Assembly: GCF_003863365.1 (NCBI RefSeq)
Contig: NZ_RQXT01000003.1
Coordinates: 124,001 to 188,000 of the forward strand
Direction of reading: 5' to 3'
Origin: Mesorhizobium tamadayense
Lineage (GTDB): Bacteria > Pseudomonadota > Alphaproteobacteria > Rhizobiales > Rhizobiaceae
Length of the DNA: 64,000 nt
The notes under the pieces were generated by a model. The model made no database searches. It saw only the letters and a program-made list of their open reading frames with translations, and was not told the DNA's origin. Both the position numbers and the translations under genes were made by a program. Below, piece by piece: positions 53,198 through 63,913 of this stretch (within the stretch, counting starts at the first letter, position 1; the number at the start of each line of letters is the position of its first letter).

Positions 53198-54454
53198 ATG
53201 AAAGTTGTGGTGCTAGGAGCCGGCGTCGTTGGCACGGCGGCTGCCTACTATCTGGCTAAAGACGGCCATGAGGTGACGGTTATCGAGCGCCACGAAGCGG
53301 CGGCACGCGGTACCAGCCAGTCGAATGCCGGCCTGGTCTCGCCGGGCGACGCCACCGCCTGGGCCTCGCCGGCGGCGCTGAAGACCTTCCTGCGCGGGCT
53401 CTGGAACCACGATCTCGGCATCAAGGTCAGGCTGCGTCTCGATCCGTATTTTTATGCCTGGAGCCTGCGCTTCCTGCGCGAATGCACGGTCGCGCGGCTG
53501 TGCGCCAACACCGACATCAAGCTGAGACTCGCGCTCTATTCACGCGATTGCATCAATGCGCTCTCGGACGCGACAGGCATCCATTACGATGAGCGCAAAC
53601 GAGGCATCCTCTACTTCTTCCGCTCGCAGAAGAGTTTTGACACCGGCACCGACAATTACCGCTACCTCGCCGACCATGGCCTGCCGATCGAGATCGTCGG
53701 CCGCGACCGGCTGGCCGAGCTGGAGCCGGGGCTCGCCGGCGTCAAGGACAAGATAACCGGCGGCGTCTATTCGCCAATCGACCAGACCGGCGATTCCAAG
53801 CAGTTCACAGACAGGCTCGCCGCCTATGCCGCCGAGAAGCTCGGCGTCAAATTCCTGTTCGGCACGACGGTCGAGGGCCTCGACATCGAGGGCGACCAGG
53901 TGCGAGCGGTGATGACCTCGGCCGGCCCGATTGCAGGCGACGCGGTCGTCATCTCCATGGGGCCGGAAAGCGGGCTGCTCGGCCGCCGCTACGGGATCGA
54001 CCTGCCGGTCTACCCGGTGAAGGGCTACACCGCGACCATTCCGCTGGAGGACGAGAGCAAGGGGCCGACCATGGGCGGCGCCGACGAGGACCGGCTGATC
54101 GGCTATTCGAGACTTGGCAGCCGTCTGCGTATGTCGTCGACGGCCGAGTTCACCGGTTTCGACCGTACGTTCAAGCCGCGCGATTTCAAAAGCATCCTGG
54201 AAACCGGCAAGGATCTGTTCCCGGGCGCCTTCGACGAGAAGAAAGCCGTGCTGTGGGCAGGCTTGCGGCCGATGATGCCGAACTCGGTGCCGCTGATCGG
54301 CCAGGCGAAATACCGCAATCTCTACCTCGACACCGGCCACGGCCATGTCGGCTGGACCATGGCCTGTGGCTCCGGCAAATTCCTGGCCGACATCGTCGGC
54401 GGCCGCAAGCCGGAGATCGATCCGCAGGGGCTGCTCTACGGGACTGCGGGCTAA
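53198..54454 (+). CDS. dadA: D-amino acid dehydrogenase
   Basis: FAD-dependent oxidoreductase (418 aa) feeding electrons from D-amino acids, mainly D-alanine, to the respiratory chain. The N-terminal dinucleotide motif VVVLGAGVVGTAAAYYLA and IERHEAAARGTSQSNAGLVS are typical DadA features; GLRPMMPNSVPLIG and TGHGHVGWTMACGSGK close the FAD site. ATG 53198 with GGGGCGG upstream is preferred to GTG 53186. It converges on rhaK. Confidence 0.92.
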   Translation: MKVVVLGAGVVGTAAAYYLAKDGHEVTVIERHEAAARGTSQSNAGLVSPGDATAWASPAALKTFLRGLWNHDLGIKVRLRLDPYFYAWSLRFLRECTVARLCANTDIKLRLALYSRDCINALSDATGIHYDERKRGILYFFRSQKSFDTGTDNYRYLADHGLPIEIVGRDRLAELEPGLAGVKDKITGGVYSPIDQTGDSKQFTDRLAAYAAEKLGVKFLFGTTVEGLDIEGDQVRAVMTSAGPIAGDAVVISMGPESGLLGRRYGIDLPVYPVKGYTATIPLEDESKGPTMGGADEDRLIGYSRLGSRLRMSSTAEFTGFDRTFKPRDFKSILETGKDLFPGAFDEKKAVLWAGLRPMMPNSVPLIGQAKYRNLYLDTGHGHVGWTMACGSGKFLADIVGGRKPEIDPQGLLYGTAG

Positions 54455-54476
54455 GGTGTCTTTAATTGCCGACCTG

Positions 54477-55835
54477 TCAAGCAGAGCGCTGCCAAGCCCT
54501 TGCATAATCGCGCCAGGCCGGATCCGCGGGCGGTTCGGTCCGCTCGCCTTTGCCCATCGCCTTAACACCATCCGACGCCAGCAATGCCGCGCCGATGCTG
54601 GTGCCGGTAGAGGTCTCGGACGTGATCACCGGCCGTCTTGTCGCGGCCGCAAGCATGCGGATGAACAGCCGGTTCTGCGCGAAGGGTCCTTCGACGGTCG
54701 TCGGCCCGTCGCTGCCGATCAGGTCGAGGCAGGTCGCGGTCATCAGCGCCAGATAGAACGAGATGGTAACGAAGCGCTGGCCGGGGCTCAAATCCTCGGC
54801 ATTGCTCCACTGTGCGGCGCGATGCGGGAAAGGTCCGGAACCCTGCTGGGTGGCAGGCAGGAGCAGCGCTTTGCGCGCCAACACAGCGGCGACATCGTCC
54901 TCGCTCCACTCCTGCGGTTGACCCTCGGTGAGCAATGAGAACTCGCGCCCGCCCATGAACCGCGCCGACGGCAGGGGATCGCCGAGCGCGTTGACATTGA
55001 CCAGCGTGTCGCGTGCGGGATCGAGTTTGACCTTCCGGCCGCCGACGGCCATCGATACCACCCAGGTGCCAGTCGAAACGACGGAGAAGGGCGGCCGATC
55101 GGACAACAGATGCGGCAACAGCGACGCGTTGGAATCGTGCAGCCCGCAGAGTACGGGAGTCTCGGGGTCGAGGCCAGTTCGTTGCGCGATCGCCGGCAGG
55201 ATCGGCCCTAGCCGATCTTTCGCCGCCCGCACCGGCGCCATCAAATGGCGCCAGCCCATCGCGTCGACCAGCGACGAATAGTCGACCTTCCAAGGATTCC
55301 AGAGATCGGTATGGCAGCCGAGCGATGTCACCTCGTTGGCAGCCACGCCGGCAAGCCGCAGAGCCCAATACTGCGCATACATCAGGATCCCCGCCGTCTT
55401 CGCGAATTCGTCCGGAAAACGCTTCTGCTGCCAGAAAAGTTGTGCACCGATATTGAGGCCGGCCGGCAGGCGCGGAGTGCCTGTCTCGGCGAAGGGCGGG
55501 CGAACGGCGTCATAGTCCCCAAACAGCTCGTCGACGCCAGCGAATTCATAGTCGAGAACCGGCAGCGCAAGCCCGCCCTCGGCATCGAGCAGCACCGCCG
55601 TCGCGCCATGGGTGGTGATCGAGACGGCATCGATGTGCTGCTCGCGGTTCAGGCCCGCGAGGCTATCCAAGATGAAGGCCCACAGGCGCTCGACATCGTG
55701 ATGCGGGTAGGGACCGTCGGTGGCGACGGCGTTGGCCGTGCGGCGCAGCGCCACTTCTTGCATGGTGGCGAGATCGACCAGCGCCACCTTGGCATTGGTC
55801 TTGCCGATATCGATGACGGCGACGTGGCGGATCAT
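54477..55835 (-). CDS. rhaK: rhamnulokinase-type FGGY kinase RhaK
   Basis: FGGY sugar kinase (452 aa), last gene of the rhamnose operon. It phosphorylates rhamnulose, and in R. leguminosarum RhaK is also needed for transport. The N-terminal ATPase motif [12 protein letters not shown], the glycine-rich [15 protein letters not shown] and the C-terminal [16 protein letters not shown] fit the family. The start overlaps the rhaU stop by four bases. Confidence 0.92.
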   Translation of the reverse strand: MIRHVAVIDIGKTNAKVALVDLATMQEVALRRTANAVATDGPYPHHDVERLWAFILDSLAGLNREQHIDAVSITTHGATAVLLDAEGGLALPVLDYEFAGVDELFGDYDAVRPPFAETGTPRLPAGLNIGAQLFWQQKRFPDEFAKTAGILMYAQYWALRLAGVAANEVTSLGCHTDLWNPWKVDYSSLVDAMGWRHLMAPVRAAKDRLGPILPAIAQRTGLDPETPVLCGLHDSNASLLPHLLSDRPPFSVVSTGTWVVSMAVGGRKVKLDPARDTLVNVNALGDPLPSARFMGGREFSLLTEGQPQEWSEDDVAAVLARKALLLPATQQGSGPFPHRAAQWSNAEDLSPGQRFVTISFYLALMTATCLDLIGSDGPTTVEGPFAQNRLFIRMLAAATRRPVITSETSTGTSIGAALLASDGVKAMGKGERTEPPADPAWRDYARAWQRSA

Positions 55836-56146
55836 GCCATATGGAACATGGTTTCCAGCGGCGCCGCCACCGGCTCGTTGTCAGCCCTGGTCTCCATGAG
55901 ATCGGCCATATGCGCCCACCAGCGCTGCATCACCGGGTGCTTCGGCAGATCGGCCATGCCATGGCCATCGCTGCGCCACAGCACGCCGAACAGGATGTCG
56001 GTTTCCTCGTCGAGGTGGATCGAATAGTCGGAAATGCCGGCCTCTCTCAGCAGCGCCACCAGCGACGGCCAGATCTCGTCGTGCCGCCGCTTGTACTCGG
56101 CCTTCATGCCGGGATTGAGCTTCATCTTGAAGGCGTATTTCTCCAT
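55832..56146 (-). CDS. rhaU: L-rhamnose mutarotase RhaU
   Basis: Small dimeric ferredoxin-like enzyme (104 aa) interconverting rhamnose anomers. [40 protein letters not shown] and [12 protein letters not shown] are family hallmarks with the active-site His and Trp pair. Start and stop overlap rhaQ (TGATG) and rhaK (ATGA), so it is translationally coupled inside the operon. Confidence 0.95.
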   Translation of the reverse strand: MEKYAFKMKLNPGMKAEYKRRHDEIWPSLVALLREAGISDYSIHLDEETDILFGVLWRSDGHGMADLPKHPVMQRWWAHMADLMETRADNEPVAAPLETMFHMA

Positions 56147-57147
56147 CAGGCGAAGCGTCCTTCGCGCAGCCGCCGCCAGACGATGGGCAGCGCAATCACG
56201 ATGATCAGCAGCAGGCCGATGAAGATCGACATGACGATGCCCGGTACGTTGAGCAGGCCGAGGCCGAAGGTCACCAGCCCCATGATGAAGGCGGCCAGCA
56301 CGACGCCCAGGATGCTGCCGGCGCCGCCGAGGATCGAGACGCCGCCCAGCACCACCATGGTGATGGCTTCGAGCTCGTAGCCCTGCGCGATCGACGGCCT
56401 GGTCGAGCCGAGCCGCGAGGTAATCAGCACCGAGGCGATGCCCGACATCAGTCCGGTCAGGCAGAACAGGATGAACTTGATGCGGTCGACCCGCACGCCG
56501 GAGAACTGGCAGGCGACGGGGTTGCTGCCGATGGCAAAGACCCGGCGACCGAAGCTCGTGCGGTGGAGCACGAACCAGTAGATCAGCGCCGCGACGAGGA
56601 ACAGCGCCAGCTCGAACGAGAAAACCCACCAGACATAACCCTGGCCGAAGAAAGCAAAGCTCTCCGGATAGCCCTTGTAGGCCTGGTCGCCGAGGATGAT
56701 GAAGGCGATGCCTCTGAACAGGCTCATCGTGCCGATGGTGACGACGATCGAAGGCAGGCCGAGCCTGGTGACGAGGAGCCCGTTGAAGGCGCCGCAGCCG
56801 AGCCCGACCACGATGCCGATCAGCACCAGCACCGGCGCGCCGGCGCCGGCCTGCACCGCCATGCCCATCATCGTCGAGGCGAGCGCCACGATCGCGGCGA
56901 CCGAAAGGTCGATCTCGCCGGAGATGATCAAGAGCGCCATCGCAAGCGCGATAAGGCCCTTTTCGGTGAAGTTGAAGGTCAGGTCCGACAGCGACCACGG
57001 GTCGAGGAAATAGGGCGAGGCGAAGCTGTTGATCGCGAAGATGGCGACCGCGATGACGACGAGCAGCGCCTCCCAGGAGAAGATCGCCGAGGAAAGCGGC
57101 TTGTCGAGCCGGTCGGGGATGTGGCGCGGGGCAGGGGTGTCGGTCAT
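56146..57147 (-). CDS. rhaQ: rhamnose ABC transporter permease RhaQ
   Basis: CUT2-type permease (333 aa) with eight to ten membrane helices. Typical segments are [17 protein letters not shown] and [17 protein letters not shown]. It should form a heterodimer with RhaP. The start overlaps the rhaP stop by four bases; the stop overlaps the rhaU start. Confidence 0.92.
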   Translation of the reverse strand: MTDTPAPRHIPDRLDKPLSSAIFSWEALLVVIAVAIFAINSFASPYFLDPWSLSDLTFNFTEKGLIALAMALLIISGEIDLSVAAIVALASTMMGMAVQAGAGAPVLVLIGIVVGLGCGAFNGLLVTRLGLPSIVVTIGTMSLFRGIAFIILGDQAYKGYPESFAFFGQGYVWWVFSFELALFLVAALIYWFVLHRTSFGRRVFAIGSNPVACQFSGVRVDRIKFILFCLTGLMSGIASVLITSRLGSTRPSIAQGYELEAITMVVLGGVSILGGAGSILGVVLAAFIMGLVTFGLGLLNVPGIVMSIFIGLLLIIVIALPIVWRRLREGRFA

Positions 57148-58121
57148 GCCGCTTCCGCCTTTCTGAGGATGATGCGGCCCTGCCGGCGTTCGCCGCGTGC
57201 GTTCAACACCACGGCCAGGATGATGGCGCTGCCCGAGATCGCCATCTGCCAGAAGGGCGAGATGTTGATGACTGGCAGCGCGTTGGAGATGATGCCGAGG
57301 AAGAGCGCGCCGAGCACCGCGCCGCCGACCGAGCCGATGCCGCCGGCGATCGAGATGCCACCGATGACGCAGGCGGCGATGATGTTGAGCTCATAGCCGT
57401 TGGCGACCTCGACCGAGGCGATCACATAGCGCGAGATCCAGAGATAGCCGGCGAGCCCGCCGATCATGCCGGAGATGCAAAAGACGATGAACTTGGTGCG
57501 GCCGACATCGATGCCGGCATAAACCGAGGCGGTCGGGTTGACGCCGATGGCATGGATCGAGCGGCCGATCTGCGTGCGCGTCATCACCACGAAGAACAGC
57601 GCGATCACCGCGATCGCGATCCACGACAGCACCGGCAGGCCGAGGAAGGCCGCGCGCTGGAAATTGATGAAGTCGGAACTCATCTGATCGGCGTTGACCC
57701 ACGCGCCGCCGGAGACGACGAAGGTCGCGCCGCGATAGATGGTGAGCGTGCCGAGCGTCACCACGATTGACGGGATGTTCAGCCGCCACACCAGCAAGCC
57801 ATTGATGGCACCGAGCACCAGCCCGACGAGCAGCGCAATGACGATCAACGCCGGGATCGGGATCGCTGGATGGGCGGCGTTCAACATCGCCACCACCATG
57901 CCGGTGAAGCAGAGATTGGACGCCATAGACAGATCGATCGAGCGCGTCAGGATCACCACCATCTGGCCAAGCGCCAGGATCATCAGGATCGAGGTGTCGT
58001 TGAACACCTGGCGCAGATTGGCCGGGTTGGCGAAGCCCGGGAATCGCGTGGAGATCAGCCCGATCAGCAGGACGATGCCGGCAAGGAGCCAGATCTCACG
58101 GTATTTAAAAAAGTTCTTCAT
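57144..58121 (-). CDS. rhaP: rhamnose ABC transporter permease RhaP
   Basis: CUT2-type permease (325 aa) paired with Rha[20 protein letters not shown] and [18 protein letters not shown] are the family elements. ATG 58121 overlaps the rhaT stop by four bases. An open frame extends upstream through rhaT in another reading and is not used. Confidence 0.92.
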   Translation of the reverse strand: MKNFFKYREIWLLAGIVLLIGLISTRFPGFANPANLRQVFNDTSILMILALGQMVVILTRSIDLSMASNLCFTGMVVAMLNAAHPAIPIPALIVIALLVGLVLGAINGLLVWRLNIPSIVVTLGTLTIYRGATFVVSGGAWVNADQMSSDFINFQRAAFLGLPVLSWIAIAVIALFFVVMTRTQIGRSIHAIGVNPTASVYAGIDVGRTKFIVFCISGMIGGLAGYLWISRYVIASVEVANGYELNIIAACVIGGISIAGGIGSVGGAVLGALFLGIISNALPVINISPFWQMAISGSAIILAVVLNARGERRQGRIILRKAEAA

Positions 58122-59677
58122 GCCACGATCCCCGCGGCTGTTCTCACCAGCGTCTCGGCGTCGAGCCCCTTGTTGTCGTACGTGGCCGCGATGCGGCCCT
58201 CGCGCATGACCACGACGCGGTCCGACATGCCGAGGATTTCGGGCAGTTCCGACGACACCATGATCACCGACAGGCCTTGCGCCACCAACTCGGCCATGAA
58301 GCCGTGCACGGCCGCCTTGGAGCCGATGTCGATGCCCTTGGTCGGCTCGTCGAGGATGATCACCTTGGGCGCTGTCGCCAGCCATTTGGCGATGACCACC
58401 TTCTGCTGGTTGCCGCCCGAAAGCGTACCGACATCCTGGCTGAGCGATGAGGCGCGCAGATCAAGCCGCTCGGTGTAGGAGCGGGCGAGCGAGAACTCTT
58501 CCGCCAGCCTCAGCACGCCGGATTTCGAGGTGCGCCGCAGCGAAGGCAGCGAGACGTTCTGGAAGATCGGCAGGCCGATAACGACGCCCTGCTTGCCGCG
58601 CTCTTCCGGCACGTAGACGATGCCGGCCTCGATGGAGTCCGCCGCCGATTTCGGCGCGATCGCCTGGCCTTCCAGCGAAATGGTGCCCCGGCTGGTGCGC
58701 GTGATGCCGGCGATCGCCTGCATCACTTCGCTGCGTCCGGCGCCGACAAGGCCGTAGAAGCCGAGGATCTCGCCCTTGCGCAATTCGAAGCCGATGTCGT
58801 CGAATTCGGTCGGATGCGAAAGGCCTGCGACCGACAGCACCGGCGCGCCGATCTTCGGCTCGCGCTGCGGGAAGATGTGGTCGACGTTGCGGCCGACCAT
58901 CATGCGCACGATCTGGCCCTGGCTGGCGTCCTTGAGCAGGCCTTCGCCGACCATCTCGCCGTCGCGGAACACGGTATAGCGGTCGGCGATGCGATAGATC
59001 TCGTCGAACTTGTGGCTGATGAAGAGCACGGCCTTGCCCTCGCTCTTCAGGAATTCGATCAAGAGGAAAAGCTCCTCGATCTCCTTCATCGACAGCGCGG
59101 CGGTCGGCTCGTCCATGATGACGATGCGCGCGTCGATCGACATGGCGCGCGCCACGGCTACCAGATGCTTGTTGGCGATGCCAAGGTCCTTCAGCCGCGT
59201 GTCGGCGTCGATGTGGCCAGCGCGCATCGTCTCCAGCACCTCGCGCGCATTTTTGCGCATGGTGCGCCAGTCGATGATGCCGAAGCGGGTGCGGGGCGCG
59301 TGGCCAAGAAAGATGTTTTCGGCGACCGAAAGGTCGTCGAACAGCACGGTTTCCTGATGGATGGCGGTGATGCCGTGGCCGAAGGCGGCATGGGCGCTGG
59401 GCAGCGCCGTGGCCTGGCCGTCGATGCTGATTTCGCCGGCGTCGGGCTGGTAGATCCCGGTCATGATCTTGACCAACGTCGACTTGCCGGCGCCGTTCTC
59501 GCCGATCAGCGCCGTGACCTGACCCGGATAGAGCGACAGGCTGACATTGTGCAGCGCGCGCACGCCCGGAAAGCTCTTGGAGATGCCGGAGAGCGTCAGG
59601 CGCGGAGCGGATGGCTGGGACAGGCCTGAAGGCTCTGGCCGTTCCGTCTCCATTTTATGTTGGGCTGTCGTGTCCAT
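58118..59677 (-). CDS. rhaT: rhamnose ABC transporter ATPase RhaT
   Basis: Twin ATPase (519 aa) of the CUT2 class. First Walker [13 protein letters not shown], second degenerate GLVGAGRSEVMQ, second signature [15 protein letters not shown] with VIILDEPTKGIDIG. The ATG at 59677 (MDTTAQHK) is taken; 21 more residues are possible upstream. This RhaT is the rhizobial ABC subunit, not the enterobacterial rhamnose symporter of the same name. Confidence 0.9.
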   Translation of the reverse strand: MDTTAQHKMETERPEPSGLSQPSAPRLTLSGISKSFPGVRALHNVSLSLYPGQVTALIGENGAGKSTLVKIMTGIYQPDAGEISIDGQATALPSAHAAFGHGITAIHQETVLFDDLSVAENIFLGHAPRTRFGIIDWRTMRKNAREVLETMRAGHIDADTRLKDLGIANKHLVAVARAMSIDARIVIMDEPTAALSMKEIEELFLLIEFLKSEGKAVLFISHKFDEIYRIADRYTVFRDGEMVGEGLLKDASQGQIVRMMVGRNVDHIFPQREPKIGAPVLSVAGLSHPTEFDDIGFELRKGEILGFYGLVGAGRSEVMQAIAGITRTSRGTISLEGQAIAPKSAADSIEAGIVYVPEERGKQGVVIGLPIFQNVSLPSLRRTSKSGVLRLAEEFSLARSYTERLDLRASSLSQDVGTLSGGNQQKVVIAKWLATAPKVIILDEPTKGIDIGSKAAVHGFMAELVAQGLSVIMVSSELPEILGMSDRVVVMREGRIAATYDNKGLDAETLVRTAAGIVA

Positions 59678-59759
59678 ATCCGTATCAGGCCCTAAAGCAG
59701 GTCCGTTTGAAAATGCGGCGGGAACTATAGCCCGCCGCATCTGTTTGAAGGCGCCAGGA

Positions 59760-60755
59760 TCAATAGATCTTGGAGAACTTCTCGATGTTGGTCTTGTCGA
59801 ACTGGAAGGGCGGAGCCATCGCAGCCGAGTTGGTGTCGTCGAGCGTCACCTTGCCGACGCGGCCGATCGACAGCGTGGCGCCGGGCTTGGCCTCTTCCTT
59901 CTTCACTGCCAGGTCGTGGGCGAGGTAGATCGCCGAGTAGCCGAGGTCGATCGGGTTCCACAGCGCGACCGCCTGGCTGGCACCATTGTCGATGAACTTC
60001 TTGAACTCGGACGGCAGCGCCAGGCCGGTGACGTTGACCTTGCCGATCAGGTTTTCGTCGGTGACAACCTGCGCAGCCGCGACAACACCCACCGTGGTCG
60101 GCGCGATGATCGCCTTGAGGTTCGGATAGGACTTCAACAGGCCCTTCGCCTCATCCGTGCTCTTGGCCGAATCGTCATCGCCATAGACGGTGGCGACCAG
60201 CTTGATCTTCGGGAACTTCTCCGGCAGCACCTTCTTGGCCGCTTCGATCCAGGCGTTCTGGTTGGTCGCGGTCGAGGATGCCGACAGGATGGCGACATCG
60301 CCGCCTTCCGGCAGGTAGTCGGCGGCGAGCTTGATGATGGTCTCGCCGATCAGGTTGGTGTCCGACGGGTTGAGGTGGAGCTGGCGGCCTTCCTTGGCGA
60401 CGCCGGAGTCCCACGAGATCACGGTGATGCCGCGATCCATCGCCTTCTTCAGCACCGGCACCAGCGCGTCGGCGTCATTAGCCGAAACGGCGATCGCGTT
60501 GACCTTCTGCGCGATCAGCGAGTTGATCACCTCGATCTGCGCCTCGGCGGTCGCCTTGGTCGGGCCGGTGTAGATGACGTCGACATCGCCAAGTTCCTTG
60601 GCCGCCTCCTCGGCACCTTTGTTGGCGGCGTCGAAGAAGCCGTTGCCGAGCGACTTCACCACCAGCGCGATCTTGACGTTCTCGGCATAGGCGGCATTCA
60701 CGAACATGGCGGCGGAAAAGGCCGCCGTGACCAGCAGTTTCTTCAAAAAGCTCAT
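59760..60755 (-). CDS. rhaS: rhamnose-binding periplasmic protein RhaS
   Basis: Periplasmic sugar-binding protein (331 aa) of the ribose-binding type. Signal peptide MSFLKKLLVTAAFSAAMFVN ends at AAYA. GGGAGG precedes ATG 60755. Typical segments are KSLGNGFFDAANKGAEEAAK and VISWDSGVAKEGRQ. Here RhaS is the binding protein, unlike the E. coli AraC-type regulator RhaS. Confidence 0.93.
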   Translation of the reverse strand: MSFLKKLLVTAAFSAAMFVNAAYAENVKIALVVKSLGNGFFDAANKGAEEAAKELGDVDVIYTGPTKATAEAQIEVINSLIAQKVNAIAVSANDADALVPVLKKAMDRGITVISWDSGVAKEGRQLHLNPSDTNLIGETIIKLAADYLPEGGDVAILSASSTATNQNAWIEAAKKVLPEKFPKIKLVATVYGDDDSAKSTDEAKGLLKSYPNLKAIIAPTTVGVVAAAQVVTDENLIGKVNVTGLALPSEFKKFIDNGASQAVALWNPIDLGYSAIYLAHDLAVKKEEAKPGATLSIGRVGKVTLDDTNSAAMAPPFQFDKTNIEKFSKIY

Positions 60756-60810
60756 CGAATATCCTCCCTTGAGCGTTGCATTCCATCGCCGCTGCGGGCG
60801 CGAGTTCTCC

Positions 60811-61620
60811 TCAGGCCTGCAGTGAAGATTCTTCCTTGTCGCTTGACTGCTTGCGGGCGACGACCAGCGCCACGCCCGCGGTTTCCAGCATCTTGGCCTC
60901 GCGGTCCTCGATGCCGTCGTCGGTGATCACGGTCGCGATGCGCGACAGCCCGCACAGGATCAGGCTGGAGCGCATGCGGAATTTCGAGGAATCGACCAGC
61001 ACCACCAATTCGTCGGCCTGATCGATCAGCTTCTGCTCGGCCTGGATCAACAGCGGATCGCCTTCCATCAGCCCGAGCGGCCCAAGCCCCTGCGCGCCCA
61101 TGAACATGCGGCGCGCATAGAAGTTGCGCGTCACGTCATTGTCGAAGGGTGACAGGATGATGTTCTGCTCGCGGTAGATCGTTCCGCCCGACAGCATCAC
61201 CGTGTTCTTCGAATGTTTGAGCAGGTGCTCGGCGATCGGGAAGGAGTTGGTGAAGATCGGCATGCGGCGTCCGGTCAGGAAATGCACCATCTGGAAGGTG
61301 GTGGTGCCGCCATTGATGATGATCGGCTCGCCGTCCTTGCACAGGTCCACCGCTTCCCGCGCGATCGCCCGCTTCTGCGCGGCGTTCAGCGTCTCGTTGA
61401 CCGAGAAGGGCCGGCCGGCAAGGCCGATGAACTGCGGCGGCGAGATCGCCTCGGCGCCGCCGCGCACGCGGCGCAGGCGTTTTTGCACGTGGAGGGCCGC
61501 GATATCGCGCCGGATCGTCGCCTCGGAGGAGTCCGTCAGGTCGACCATCTCCTGCACCGTCACCACAGGCTTTTCCTGGACGGCGGACAGAATGATCCTG
61601 TGGCGCTCTTTTTCGTGCAT
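60811..61620 (-). CDS. rhaR: DeoR-family rhamnose regulator RhaR
   Basis: DeoR-type repressor (269 aa). N-terminal HTH: HRIILSAVQEKPVVTVQEMV, then SSEATIRRDIAALHVQKRL; C-terminal sugar-phosphate isomerase-like effector domain with IIINGGTTTFQMVHFL and VVLVDSSKF. ATG 61620 (MHEKERHR) has GGGAGG upstream. First gene of the leftward rha operon and divergent from rhaD; it represses both in R. leguminosarum. Confidence 0.93.
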   Translation of the reverse strand: MHEKERHRIILSAVQEKPVVTVQEMVDLTDSSEATIRRDIAALHVQKRLRRVRGGAEAISPPQFIGLAGRPFSVNETLNAAQKRAIAREAVDLCKDGEPIIINGGTTTFQMVHFLTGRRMPIFTNSFPIAEHLLKHSKNTVMLSGGTIYREQNIILSPFDNDVTRNFYARRMFMGAQGLGPLGLMEGDPLLIQAEQKLIDQADELVVLVDSSKFRMRSSLILCGLSRIATVITDDGIEDREAKMLETAGVALVVARKQSSDKEESSLQA

Positions 61621-61675
61621 GGTTCCTCCCTGCCTGGCCATCTAGGCACTCACAACGCGCAGTGTCAATCATTTC

Positions 61676-61758
61676 CGATCAAATATTTTCATTGTGCAGT
61701 GCAATATGATCGATATTGATCGTTTGTGATTGACAAGAGCGTCTGTTGCGTAGACATT
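61676..61758. promoter_or_regulatory. rhaR-rhaD operator and promoter region
   Basis: Three related half-sites are visible: CGATCAAATAT (61676-61686) on the opposite orientation of ATATGATCG (61704-61712) and ATATTGATCG (61713-61722). They lie upstream of a promoter-like TTGACA (61730-61735) with GACATT 17 bases further. Together they are the likely RhaR operator and the rhaD promoter. Confidence 0.6.
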
Positions 61759-61807
61759 CCCGCCAAAATGGACCGCGCCTTTTTGCGTCCCAAGGGAGGA
61801 TACACCT

Positions 61808-63910
61808 ATGCTCGACAAGCGCTCCGGCTCGCGCCTCGCCAATCTGTGGGACGATGCAAAAGTCGAAGGGATGAGCGGCCCCGAGCTTCTGGTCTATCGC
61901 TCGAACACGCTCGGCTCCGACAAGCGCGTCACCAACTACGGCGGCGGCAACACCTCCTCCAAGGTCTGGCAGAAGGACCCGCTCACCGGAGAGGATGTCG
62001 AGGTGCTTTGGGTCAAGGGCTCGGGCGGCGACAGCGCCTCGATCAAGCTCGACGGCTTCGCCACCCTCTACATGGAAAAGTTGCGCGCGCTGAAGGGCCT
62101 CTATCGCGGCGTCGAGCATGAAGATCAGATGGTGGGCTACCTGCCCCACTGTACATTCAGTCTTAACCCACGCGCGGCCTCGATCGACACGCCGCTGCAT
62201 GCCTTCGTGCCGAAGCCTCATGTCGACCACATGCATCCCGATGCGATCATAGCCATTGCCGCCGCCAAGGATTCCAGGGCGATCACGAAGGAAGTCTTCG
62301 GCGACGCCATCGGCTGGCTGCCCTGGAAGCGGCCGGGCTTCGAGCTCGGCCTGTGGCTGGAGAAATTCTGCCTCGAAAATCCCGATGCCAAGGGCGTGGT
62401 GCTCGAAAGCCACGGCCTGTTCACCTGGGGCGACACGCCGAAGGCGTGCTACGAGACGACGATCTCGGTGATCAACCAGGCGATCGACTGGTTCGAGCGC
62501 AAGTCGCAAGGCAAGGCGATCTTCGGCGGCGAGGTGGTGAAGTCGCTCGACGCGCCGGCGCGCCGCGCCATTGCCGCGAAACTGATGCCGAGGATCCGCG
62601 GCCTGATCTCCGAAAAGAGCCACAAGCTCGGCCATTTCGACGATCAGCCGGCGGTGCTGGAGTTCGTCAATTCGAAAGACCTGCGACCGCTGGCGGCGCT
62701 GGGCACCTCGTGCCCGGATCATTTCCTGCGCACCAAGATCCGGCCGCTGGTGATCGAGTTCGATCCGGCAAAGCCGGACGTCGACGCCGTCATCGCGCGT
62801 CTGGCAGACGACATTGCCGCCTATCGTGTCGGCTACCAGGCTTACTACGACAGCTGCAAGCACGCGGACTCGCCCGCCATTCGCGATCCCAATGCCGTTG
62901 TCTATCTGATGCCCGGCGTCGGCATGTTCACTTTCGCCGGCGACAAGGCGACGGCCCGCATCTCCGGCGAGTTCTACGTCAACGCCATCAACGTCATGCG
63001 CGGCGCCTCGACCGTCTCGTCCTATGTCGGCCTGCCCGCGCAAGAAGCCTTCGACATCGAATACTGGCTGCTCGAGGAGGCGAAGCTTCTGCGGCTGCCG
63101 AAGCCGAAGGCGCTGGCCGGCCAGATCGCGCTGGTCACCGGCGGCGCCGGCGGCATCGGCCGCGCCGCCGCCAACCGCCTGCTGCGTGAAGGCGCCTGCG
63201 TGGTGCTCGCGGACATCGACGAAGCGGCGCTCGCCGGCGCCCACGAAGAGCTGTCGAAGGCCTACGGAAAAGACTTCATCCGGCCGATGCGGATCGACGT
63301 TACTTCGGAAGATCAGGTCGCCTCGGGCTTTGCCGAAACTTCGGTCGAATTCGGCGGCATCGACATTCTGGTCTCCAACGCCGGTCTCGCCTCCTCCGCT
63401 CCCATCGAGGAGACCACGCTGGCGCTGTGGAACAAGAACATGGACATCCTGTCCACTGGCTATTTCCTCGTCTCGCGCGAGGCGTTCCGGCTGTTCCGCG
63501 CGCAGAAGATCGGTGGCAACGTCGTCTTCGTCGCCTCCAAGAACGGGCTTGCCGCTTCGCCCAACGCCGCCGCTTACTGCACCGCAAAGGCGGCCGAGAT
63601 CCATCTGGCGCGCTGCCTGGCGCTGGAAGGGGCGGAGGCGCAGATCAGGGTCAACGTCGTCAATCCGGACGCGGTGCTGCGCGGCTCCAAGATCTGGTCC
63701 GGCGAGTGGAAGGAACAGCGCGCCGCCGCCTACAAGATGTCGACCGACGATCTGGAAGAGCACTACCGTTCGCGCTCGATGCTGAAGCGATCGGTCTTCC
63801 CGGAGGACATTGCGGAAGCGATCTACTTCTTCGCCTCCGACATGTCAGCCAAGTCGACCGGCAACATCATCAATGTCGATGCCGGCAACGCGCAGAGCTT
63901 TACGCGGTAG
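61808..63910 (+). CDS. rhaD: bifunctional rhamnulose-1-phosphate aldolase/alcohol dehydrogenase RhaD
   Basis: Fusion enzyme (700 aa). The N-terminal 400 residues are a class II aldolase (YGGGNTSSKV, KGSGGD, and His ligands in PHVDHMHPDA) cleaving rhamnulose-1-phosphate to dihydroxyacetone phosphate and L-lactaldehyde. From about residue 430 a short-chain dehydrogenase follows (LVTGGAGGIGRAAA, SNAGLASSAP, active site YCTAKAA) acting on lactaldehyde. AAGGGAGG precedes ATG 61808. rhaI is expected next. Confidence 0.96.
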   Translation: MLDKRSGSRLANLWDDAKVEGMSGPELLVYRSNTLGSDKRVTNYGGGNTSSKVWQKDPLTGEDVEVLWVKGSGGDSASIKLDGFATLYMEKLRALKGLYRGVEHEDQMVGYLPHCTFSLNPRAASIDTPLHAFVPKPHVDHMHPDAIIAIAAAKDSRAITKEVFGDAIGWLPWKRPGFELGLWLEKFCLENPDAKGVVLESHGLFTWGDTPKACYETTISVINQAIDWFERKSQGKAIFGGEVVKSLDAPARRAIAAKLMPRIRGLISEKSHKLGHFDDQPAVLEFVNSKDLRPLAALGTSCPDHFLRTKIRPLVIEFDPAKPDVDAVIARLADDIAAYRVGYQAYYDSCKHADSPAIRDPNAVVYLMPGVGMFTFAGDKATARISGEFYVNAINVMRGASTVSSYVGLPAQEAFDIEYWLLEEAKLLRLPKPKALAGQIALVTGGAGGIGRAAANRLLREGACVVLADIDEAALAGAHEELSKAYGKDFIRPMRIDVTSEDQVASGFAETSVEFGGIDILVSNAGLASSAPIEETTLALWNKNMDILSTGYFLVSREAFRLFRAQKIGGNVVFVASKNGLAASPNAAAYCTAKAAEIHLARCLALEGAEAQIRVNVVNPDAVLRGSKIWSGEWKEQRAAAYKMSTDDLEEHYRSRSMLKRSVFPEDIAEAIYFFASDMSAKSTGNIINVDAGNAQSFTR

Positions 63911-63913
63911 CCC

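Noticed and set aside
61679..63763. Long minus-strand open frame opposite rhaD
   Set aside because: Antisense of a clear 700-residue RhaD with aldolase and dehydrogenase motifs.
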